From assembly GCF_927798115.1 (NCBI RefSeq), contig NZ_CAKMMG010000003.1, positions 124,001 to 188,000 on the forward strand: DNA of 64,000 nucleotides, in the 5' to 3' direction. The DNA comes from Paenibacillus auburnensis. Its GTDB lineage: Bacteria > Bacillota > Bacilli > Paenibacillales > Paenibacillaceae. The notes beneath the pieces are model-generated. The model searched no databases and was not told where the DNA came from. It saw only the letters and a program-made list of their open reading frames with translations. A program made the translations under genes and the position numbers. Shown here piece after piece: positions 57,761-64,000 of the stretch; the stretch's first letter is position 1, and each line of letters opens with the position of its first letter.

Positions 57761-59272
57761 TCAGCCCCCCGCAATTGCCTGCATAATTTGATGCTGGCTC
57801 ATATCTTTGCCTGAGATTTCCTTAACCTTATGGCGGTCACGTAATATGGCAATCCGGCCGCTTACGCGCAGCACCTCCTCCAGTTCGGAGGAAATGAACA
57901 GAAACGACATGCCTTGTCGTGACAGCGACAGTACCAGCTTCTGAATCTCCGCTTTAGCTCCAATGTCAATTCCCCGGGTAGGTTCATCAAGGATGAACAG
58001 CTGTGGTGAAGTCAGCAGCCATCTGGCCAGCAGCACCTTTTGCTGGTTCCCTCCACTCAGGTTCTTAATCAGATGGTCGGGACTCGGAGGATTGATGTTC
58101 AGCATGCGGATATATTCATCCGCATACTCTTCCTGCTGTTTGCGGGAAATGGTGCGGAATACACCTTGTTTGGCCTGAAGGGCCAAGATAATATTCTCCC
58201 TGACGGTCAAATCGCCGATAATTCCCTCTGTTTTACGGTTCTCTGAGCAGAATGCAATCCGGCGCCCGATCGCCTCACGGGGAGTATGGACACCTTCGCT
58301 TCTTCCAGAGAATATCAGTTTACCGGAGTCCGGCTTGTCGGCACCGAAGAACAGGCGGGCCGCCTCTGTCCGGCCTGATCCGAGCAGACCGGCAAGTCCC
58401 ACTACTTCTCCTTTATGGATGGACAGATCGAAGGGTTCAATGGCTCCCTTGCGCCCCAGACCATCCGCTTTGACCAATTCTTCACCAAGAGAATCCTTAT
58501 ACTCTTCAGCCAGACTAGGCAATTCCTCCAGTAAGTTAAGCTCCTTGCCAATCATTTTGAGCACAAGATCCAGCCGCGGCAGATCCTTGGCCATGTACTC
58601 GCCGACAAACTCACCGTTCCGCAGAATGGTTACGCGATCAGAGATCTCATACATCTGATCCAAAAAATGAGTGACAAATAGAATCGCCAGCCCATCCTGT
58701 TTCAGCTTCTCCATGATCCGGAAGAGCTGCTGCACCTCATTCTTGTCAAGACTTGAAGTCGGTTCGTCAAGAATCAGCACCTTGGCCGAAATATTGAGCG
58801 CTCTGGCAATCGCCACCAGCTGCTGCACCGCAACAGAATACATATAGAGCGGCTCCGTGACATCAATCTGCAGATTCAGGCGTTCGCTGAGGATTTCCTG
58901 AGCGCGCTTATTCATTTCCTTCCATAGAATTCTCCCGAATTTTCTCGGTTCTCTTCCGATAAATATGTTCTCTGCAACTGTCAGATTAGGGCATAGGTTC
59001 ACTTCCTGATATACGGTGCTGATTCCCGCAGCCTGCGACTCCAGCGGACTCTGCACCGAAATAGGTGCCTCCTCCATTTCCACGCTGCCCTCATCTATCG
59101 AATACACACCGGTCAGCACCTTGATCAGCGTCGACTTGCCAGCGCCATTCTCACCCATCAATGCATGAACCTCACCTGGAAACAGACGGAGATTCACATT
59201 ACTAAGTGCTTTGACACCTGGAAACCGCTTGTGAATCTGCTTCATCTGCAGTATGGGCTTCTGAGTGCTCAT
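57761..59272 (-). CDS. ytfR: Sugar ABC transporter ATPase (double NBD), YtfR-like
   Basis: This is a 503-residue tandem ATPase of the CUT2 class. Domain 1 has Walker A GENGAGKST (about 38), Q-loop YQEVNL, a weak signature (SVAVQQLVAIARAL) and Walker B LILDEPTSSL. Domain 2 has the degenerate Walker A GLLGSGRTEAARL, signature LSGGNQQKVLLARWL and Walker B FILDEPTRGID. Only one site is fully active, as normal for RbsA/YtfR types. The start is ATG 59272; the GTG at 59284 touches the GAGGAG site. It energises the YtfT/YjfF permeases. Confidence 0.95.
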   Translation of the reverse strand: MSTQKPILQMKQIHKRFPGVKALSNVNLRLFPGEVHALMGENGAGKSTLIKVLTGVYSIDEGSVEMEEAPISVQSPLESQAAGISTVYQEVNLCPNLTVAENIFIGREPRKFGRILWKEMNKRAQEILSERLNLQIDVTEPLYMYSVAVQQLVAIARALNISAKVLILDEPTSSLDKNEVQQLFRIMEKLKQDGLAILFVTHFLDQMYEISDRVTILRNGEFVGEYMAKDLPRLDLVLKMIGKELNLLEELPSLAEEYKDSLGEELVKADGLGRKGAIEPFDLSIHKGEVVGLAGLLGSGRTEAARLFFGADKPDSGKLIFSGRSEGVHTPREAIGRRIAFCSENRKTEGIIGDLTVRENIILALQAKQGVFRTISRKQQEEYADEYIRMLNINPPSPDHLIKNLSGGNQQKVLLARWLLTSPQLFILDEPTRGIDIGAKAEIQKLVLSLSRQGMSFLFISSELEEVLRVSGRIAILRDRHKVKEISGKDMSQHQIMQAIAGG

Positions 59273-59303
59273 TTCGTCATCCACTCCTCTTTGTCCATAG
59301 AAA

Positions 59304-59339
59304 CCACTCCGTCAGCTGCTTCAGAAGCCGGCGGAGTGG
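59304..59339 (-). promoter_or_regulatory. Attenuator hairpin between binding-protein and ATPase genes
   Basis: CCACTCCG (59304-59311) pairs with CGGAGTGG (59332-59339). On the minus strand it is followed by UUUCUAUGG, so it is a weak terminator or mRNA-stabilising hairpin, as often found after the highly expressed binding-protein gene of ABC operons. Confidence 0.6.
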
Positions 59340-59363
59340 CACTATGCAAATCAATTTGCCTGA

Positions 59364-60398
59364 TTAATATGGCCGGCTTGGCAAAGCTTCCTTCGCCTGC
59401 TCTGAAGTGAACGTCGATTCCTTCGTCACAATCCGCGCTTCTACCGGCTTGCCATCTACCACATTCTGCACAATGTCCATCAGCTGGGGTCCGAGCATGG
59501 GATTGCACTCCACGATAAAGTTGATTTTACCTTCACTTGCCGCCTGCATTCCGTCCTTGACAGCATCGACGGAGATAATCGTAATATCCTGGCCCGGTTT
59601 CAGCCCTGCTGCTTCAATCGCCTGAATCGCGCCGAGTGCCATATCATCGTTATGGGCATATAGAACATCAATGTCCTTATTGGCTTTTAAGAAAGCCTGC
59701 ATAACCTCTTTGCCCTTAGCCCGTGTGAAATCGCCGGTCTGTGAAGCAATGACTTTGAGATGCGGATTGCTAGCAATCACTTCGGCAAAACCAGCCATCC
59801 GGTCATTGGCCGGAGCAGAGCCTGTAGTTCCCTGCAATTCAACAATGTTGATATCCTCTGTGGTATCCTTATACTTCTCAGACAGCCACTGACCCGCCTT
59901 TCGTCCTTCTTCCACGAAGTCAGAACCGAGGAAAGTTACGTACAGAGAAGTATCCTTGGAATCTACTGCACGGTCGGTCAGGACTACCGGAATTCCCGCA
60001 TCCTTCGCTTCCTTAAGTACGGTATCCCACCCGGACTCTACGACCGGTGAAAATGCAATTACATCTACCTTTTGCTGTATGAAAGAGCGGATCGCCTTAA
60101 TCTGGTTTTCTTGCTTCTGCTGCGCATCCGAGAATTTCAGGGTATAACCCGCTTCTTTGGCAGAATCCTGAATGGACTTGGTGTTTGCGCTACGCCAGCC
60201 GCTTTCCGCTCCAACCTGTGAGAATCCGAGCGTGATATCTTTGGCTTCCTTCGTATTGCCGGTATTTGCTGCTGGAGCTTTAGTTGCCTGGTTACCGGAA
60301 TTCGCCTGATTTCCCCCGTTGTTATTGCCGCACGCCCCGAGCATTACCATAGATAGGGTAAGCGCAAGAACCGCTCCCATTTTCCCGATTCTCTTCAT
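59364..60398 (-). CDS. ytfQ: Sugar-binding lipoprotein, YtfQ-like
   Basis: This 344-residue lipoprotein has a signal peptide ending MLGAC, a short Asn/Gln/Ala-rich linker, then the type I binding fold with LGFSQVGAESGWRSANTKSI, VIAFSPVVESGWDTVLKEAK, VLYAHNDDMALGAIQAIEAA and ECNPMLGPQLMDIVQNVVDG. The FSPVVESGWD and ECNPMLGP segments are those of galactofuranose-binding YtfQ; furanose-form arabinose or galactose is the expected ligand, which suits the arabinan theme of the window. The start is ATG 60398 with GGGGAGG 11 bases upstream. It is the first gene of the importer operon, divergent from the YesM-type kinase. Confidence 0.92.
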   Translation of the reverse strand: MKRIGKMGAVLALTLSMVMLGACGNNNGGNQANSGNQATKAPAANTGNTKEAKDITLGFSQVGAESGWRSANTKSIQDSAKEAGYTLKFSDAQQKQENQIKAIRSFIQQKVDVIAFSPVVESGWDTVLKEAKDAGIPVVLTDRAVDSKDTSLYVTFLGSDFVEEGRKAGQWLSEKYKDTTEDINIVELQGTTGSAPANDRMAGFAEVIASNPHLKVIASQTGDFTRAKGKEVMQAFLKANKDIDVLYAHNDDMALGAIQAIEAAGLKPGQDITIISVDAVKDGMQAASEGKINFIVECNPMLGPQLMDIVQNVVDGKPVEARIVTKESTFTSEQAKEALPSRPY

Positions 60399-60450
60399 GT
60401 AATTTATTTCCTCCCCTTTGTCATTCACCATCATTTGGTGTTGGCCCCAG

Positions 60451-60466
60451 TATAAACCGCTTTCAA
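60451..60466. promoter_or_regulatory. Degenerate cre-like (CcpA) site upstream of ytfQ
   Basis: On the minus strand TTGAAAGCGGTTTATA matches the cre consensus except for two positions at the 3' end. It is 53 bases before the ytfQ start. The 265-base divergent region 60399-60663 also holds AT-rich stretches but no promoter I can place firmly. Confidence 0.35.
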
Positions 60467-60663
60467 AATGGCAAGATACAGGTTCGCTTTGCCATTTGTT
60501 TTCTTTTTTTATGTTTTTATGGATTCATCTTAAATTTGGTGTATATTTTTGTTTGGAATGTGTAGATTTTGATTGCGCTTTCTTTACTACTCCCAAGAGG
60601 GTGGCATTTGTTATACACTAAGGTTTGAAACCATGTGAATCTTACACTGAGGGGATATTACCG

Positions 60664-62466
60664 ATGAGGATGATACGTTTGATCTCCTCCAGCTTGAGGG
60701 CAAAATTGCTGGTCTTGTTCATCATACTGACCACCATTCCGCTGATTGCGGTTGGACTTGTTGCCTACCAGAAATCCTACACTTCGATCTCCAGCCACAG
60801 TAAAGCGGCAAGTATGCTGCAGGCAGATACGCTTGGACGAAATATTGATAATCTGTTTACAGACACAGAGCGGCTGCTGGAATTGAGCAAGAACCCGCAG
60901 GTCATCCACTTCCTGTTCTCGCAGTCGGAAACCTATCAGGAAGCCAAGGAGATTTTGCAGACTTTTGCACTATATAGGGACACCTACAAATATGAAGATG
61001 TTATGAATATCAGTTTTATTAATCTGTATGGCAAAGGCATTAGTGAACGAAAAGGAGTCTTCCAGTCCAATATCAATCCGCTGCGCAATCCGCATTTCCA
61101 GCTTCTCACCCAGTATCCGGATTCGGTGCTTAGAGTCCCTCCCGCCATGACATCCGGATTTGACCGTGTTGATGGTTTTACTTACCCGGACCAGGGCGTT
61201 ATTTCTATAATTGCGGCTGTGAAGCAGCGGATTACCCATGAAGTCATTGGCTTCATCATTATTGACTTGGACGATTCCTTCTTTAAGGAATTTGGCGAAA
61301 ACGTCAGTATCGGCAAGACAGGGTTCTTCTGCATCCTGGACCAGGAGAATCATCCTATCTATGTGCCGTCAGCCGGCAGGCAGGATTTGAATATTCTTAC
61401 CTCAACAAACTTTTCCACTCCAGAATGGTCCAGCCGCAACAGCTTTGTATTAAATACGAAGGGACAGCCATGGTTTGTTGTTTACACCCCTTCGCTCACT
61501 ACAGGCTGGAAGGTAGTGGGTCTTGCACCGCTTCAAGAAGTAGTCTCTGAGGCTAACCGGATCCGGCAGCTGATCATTGTCAGTGTGGTGCTCAGCATTG
61601 TATTCGTCATCATCATTCATTTCTTTTTGACCCGCAAGCTCACCCAGCCTATCCAGCTTCTTCAGCATAAAATGAGACTGACTGCAAGCGGCTATCTGGA
61701 GGCTAAAGTCAAACCTTCGGGCAATGATGAAATTGCTGATTTAGGTCAAAGCTTTAATATCATGGTTGAAAAAATAAAGGGGCTGCTGGAGCAAAGCATT
61801 AGGGAGCAGAAACTGCTGCAAAAGGCGGAGCTGCGTACGCTTCAGGCACAGATTAATCCCCATTTTCTGTACAATACACTGGATTCCATCGTCTGGTTGG
61901 CTGAAGCGAACAAGAATGATAGTGTCATCCATTTGGTCAAAGCGCTATCCCAGTTTTTTCGGCTCAGTCTGAATAAAGGACGGGATTGGGTCATGATCCG
62001 TACAGAACTGGCACATGCCCAGAGCTATCTGACTATCCAGCAGATGCGGTACCGGGATATTCTCGAGTATCAGATTCAGGTGGAACCAGAGCTTCAAGAG
62101 TATCCGATTCTCAATATGACCCTGCAGCCGCTGATTGAGAATGCAATCTATCATGGAATCAAGAATAAACGCGGTAAAGGACTGATTACGGTCAGCGGTT
62201 ATGCGGAAGGCCATTCATCGGTCGTACTCACCGTTACGGATAACGGCATCGGCATCTCCGCCGAGCGGCTGGCGCATCTAAGGAACCAATTGAATCAGCC
62301 CGCCCAGGTAGAAGAAAGCGATCTTACGGAAGGCGGTTTCGGGCTGCTGAATGTGCATCAGCGTCTGCGCCTATATTTCGGAGAAGAATATGGACTCCAG
62401 CTGGACAGCACTGCCGGGGAATGGACAACAATCTCCGTCCGCATACCCAAGAACAAGGGGGCTTGA
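60664..62466 (+). CDS. YesM-type membrane sensor histidine kinase
   Basis: This 600-residue kinase has a first helix at about 13-32 (LLVLFIILTTIPLIAVGLVA), an extracellular dCache-like sensor (about 35-290) and a second helix (LIIVSVVLSIVFVIIIHFFL). A HAMP domain follows, then the phospho-His in NPHFLYNTLDSIV and an HATPase with LQPLIENAIYHGIK and DNGIGISAERL. The start is ATG 60664 after GAGGGG; the in-frame start at 60625 has no ribosome site. It pairs with the response regulator one base downstream and most likely senses the sugar or a binding protein of the divergent ytf-type importer. Confidence 0.95.
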   Translation: MRMIRLISSSLRAKLLVLFIILTTIPLIAVGLVAYQKSYTSISSHSKAASMLQADTLGRNIDNLFTDTERLLELSKNPQVIHFLFSQSETYQEAKEILQTFALYRDTYKYEDVMNISFINLYGKGISERKGVFQSNINPLRNPHFQLLTQYPDSVLRVPPAMTSGFDRVDGFTYPDQGVISIIAAVKQRITHEVIGFIIIDLDDSFFKEFGENVSIGKTGFFCILDQENHPIYVPSAGRQDLNILTSTNFSTPEWSSRNSFVLNTKGQPWFVVYTPSLTTGWKVVGLAPLQEVVSEANRIRQLIIVSVVLSIVFVIIIHFFLTRKLTQPIQLLQHKMRLTASGYLEAKVKPSGNDEIADLGQSFNIMVEKIKGLLEQSIREQKLLQKAELRTLQAQINPHFLYNTLDSIVWLAEANKNDSVIHLVKALSQFFRLSLNKGRDWVMIRTELAHAQSYLTIQQMRYRDILEYQIQVEPELQEYPILNMTLQPLIENAIYHGIKNKRGKGLITVSGYAEGHSSVVLTVTDNGIGISAERLAHLRNQLNQPAQVEESDLTEGGFGLLNVHQRLRLYFGEEYGLQLDSTAGEWTTISVRIPKNKGA

Positions 62467-62467
62467 C

Positions 62468-64000
62468 ATGAAGAAGGTAATGCTGGTCGATGATGAAATT
62501 CTGATTCGTGAAAGTATACGGGAGTGTGTCGATTGGGAGAAGGAGGGTTTCATTTATTGCGGAGACGCCCCTGACGGCGAATTGGCTCTGCCGCTGATTG
62601 AACAGCAGCTTCCAGATATTCTCATTACCGATATCAAAATGCCCTTTATGGACGGGCTCGAGCTCAGTTCCGTCGTCCGCCAGCGGCTCCCGCAGATCAA
62701 AATTATCATCCTAAGCGGACACAACGATTTCCAGTATGCACAGACCGCACTGCGGCTCGGTGTGGAGGATTACTGCCTGAAGCCGTTCAGCGCTGCGGAT
62801 CTTATCCAGCTGTTACATGCAGTAAGTGTCAGAATAGATGAAGAACAGCGCTTGAAAAGACGATATGCCTACACTCCTGAAAAGCTGTTTGCCGATCTGT
62901 GCGGCGGGCTCATCGGCACCGCAGCCGCTATTGAGGCGGCAGATCAGTTAGAACTGCAGCTTACCACTTCCTATTATGCGGTTGCCATTTTATCATTGTC
63001 CCCTTCCGATCCGCAGGATACAGAAATCGGCCACGAAGCATACCGGTCTGCCCAACAACTGTTAGACGAACGGCTGGGTGAGCTTCAGGATATTTTCATG
63101 TATAAACGAAGCCGTACAGAAACTGTAGTGATTCTGAAGGGAAGCCTGCGAGAAGAACTTTCCAGCAAGATGAAAGCCTTTACAGAAAGCTTGCAAATTA
63201 AGCTAAAGGCTGCATTTAACTGTGATCTGTCCCTCTCTCTTGGCAATGTTCAGGACCGGTTGCAGGGAATCCATATTTCCTATCTGGAAGCTGAGGAAGA
63301 GAAAACCTGGAAGAAGATATCTAAGCAAAATAAAGCTGCTCTGTGGGAGTCCTCCTTTGATTCTTTAACAAACAGAGTGCTCCCTGACCGGAACCGGCTG
63401 GTTGATTTCCTGAAGCTCGGCTCTTCAAAAGAAGCACCCGACTTTATCAGGCAGTTTACTGCAGAGATGAGCAGCTTAAACTGGGAATCCATGTACGCCT
63501 ATTACTTAATCAACGATCTTACGCTTGAATTGGTTCTTACGGCCAAGAGAAGCTTTCAGACGGGCGGAAATACGGAGGATTTAATGAAAGATCTGCAGCA
63601 GCAGATCCGCAACATCGCAAGTTTCGAGGAGTGCCAGGATTACCTGCTTACACTGCTGGAGCAATTATGGAAATGGCGGCTGGAAGGTTCGGATAAATAT
63701 GGAGAGCTGATTGACAAAGTCAAGCTGCACATCCGTCAGCATTATGATGATGACCAGCTCTCCCTCTTCGAAATCTCCAGACATATTGGCGTCAGCTCCA
63801 GCCATCTCAGTAAGATTTTCAGCCAGGAAACCGGGCAGACGATGACGGAATATTTAACGTTTACCCGGATCAGCAAAGCGAAAGAGCTGCTAAAAACGAC
63901 CCGCTCCAAAACGTTCGAAATCGCTTTTCAGGTAGGCTACAACGATCAGCATTATTTCTCCAATCTGTTTAAGAAAGTCACCGGCTTGACCCCTACAGAA
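62468..64000 (+). CDS. YesN-type response regulator, 3' end outside the window
   Basis: The frame is open from ATG 62468 to the last base (511 codons visible). The receiver domain begins MKKVMLVDDEILIRESI, with phospho-Asp in ILITDIKMP (about 55) and Lys in CLKPFSAAD (about 105). The middle region (about 130-400) is variable. The C-terminal AraC-type HTH is nearly complete: LFEISRHIGVSSSHLSKIFS and IAFQVGYNDQHYFSNLFKKV. Homologues end about 10-30 residues later, so only the tail is missing. It is translated directly after the kinase (one-base gap) and probably activates the divergent sugar-importer operon. Confidence 0.93.
   Translation, partial: MKKVMLVDDEILIRESIRECVDWEKEGFIYCGDAPDGELALPLIEQQLPDILITDIKMPFMDGLELSSVVRQRLPQIKIIILSGHNDFQYAQTALRLGVEDYCLKPFSAADLIQLLHAVSVRIDEEQRLKRRYAYTPEKLFADLCGGLIGTAAAIEAADQLELQLTTSYYAVAILSLSPSDPQDTEIGHEAYRSAQQLLDERLGELQDIFMYKRSRTETVVILKGSLREELSSKMKAFTESLQIKLKAAFNCDLSLSLGNVQDRLQGIHISYLEAEEEKTWKKISKQNKAALWESSFDSLTNRVLPDRNRLVDFLKLGSSKEAPDFIRQFTAEMSSLNWESMYAYYLINDLTLELVLTAKRSFQTGGNTEDLMKDLQQQIRNIASFEECQDYLLTLLEQLWKWRLEGSDKYGELIDKVKLHIRQHYDDDQLSLFEISRHIGVSSSHLSKIFSQETGQTMTEYLTFTRISKAKELLKTTRSKTFEIAFQVGYNDQHYFSNLFKKVTGLTPTE

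Overview
The window looks like a Paenibacillus-type chromosome (Firmicutes, Bacillales). Ribosome binding sites are strong (AGGAGG-like), GC content is moderate, several YesM/YesN-type two-component pairs sit beside CUT1 sugar transporters, and there are many plant-polysaccharide glycosidases, a YukD/EssC/WXG100 secretion core and copper-amine-oxidase-N-domain surface proteins. The organism call is inference from gene content, not from a marker gene.

Layout. (1) Bases 1-16700: a plant-polysaccharide locus. It holds the end of a GH43 enzyme, an orphan PAS histidine kinase, a GH43 relic, a complete GH43, a GH51 arabinofuranosidase, a CE2-type esterase, a CUT1 ABC importer (two permeases and a lipoprotein binding protein), a divergent YesM/YesN pair with an AraC-cupin regulator, and a GH78-like enzyme. 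Together they suggest uptake and intracellular breakdown of arabinan, arabinoxylan or pectin side-chain oligosaccharides. (2) 16800-19730: a TetR-controlled module (SnoaL-like protein, TetR, 14-TM efflux pump) with two matching GACCNNNNGGTC operators. (3) 19700-22600: an AT-rich graveyard of an Rhs/YD-repeat surface protein and its immunity-like genes on the minus strand. A well-formed cyclic-di-GMP-I riboswitch stands in front of the broken signal-peptide start. (4) 22927-23226: a HesB/IscA-fold protein without cysteines.

(5) 23352-45606, all minus strand, about 22 kb with no gap above about 111 bases: the most interesting part. Starting from 45606, the first half encodes a Tad/Flp-type pilus or secretion machine: a CpaE-like protein, CpaB, a second CpaE-like protein, CpaF ATPase, TadB, TadC, a Flp-like pilin and two TadE/F-like pseudopilins. 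The same run then continues into a minimal type VII (Esx) system: a YukD/EsaB ubiquitin-like protein, a DUF5050-like propeller, an EssC ATPase without FHA domains, and two WXG100-type proteins. Cargo candidates follow: a catalytically dead lipase-like protein, a lipoprotein, a lipase with a helical C-terminal half (the reversed arrangement known from S. aureus TslA), two copper-amine-oxidase-N-domain secreted proteins and a 925-residue secreted protein. EsaA, EssA and EssB are not visible. I infer one operon in which a Tad motor and pilus supplies what the missing Ess membrane components would otherwise do.

(6) 46039-48934: YczE-like membrane protein, DJ-1/PfpI protein, SDR and a divergent HxlR regulator. 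(7) 48965-53054: multicopper oxidase, efflux pump and NAD(P)-binding oxidoreductase, each preceded by the same palindromic operator, so probably one regulon. (8) 53180-54510: DUF3237 protein and esterase. (9) 54631-64000: a YtfQ/YtfR/YtfT/YjfF-type sugar ABC importer with two binding lipoproteins, and a divergent YesM/YesN pair whose response regulator runs off the window end. No rRNA, tRNA, CRISPR array or intact insertion sequence was seen.
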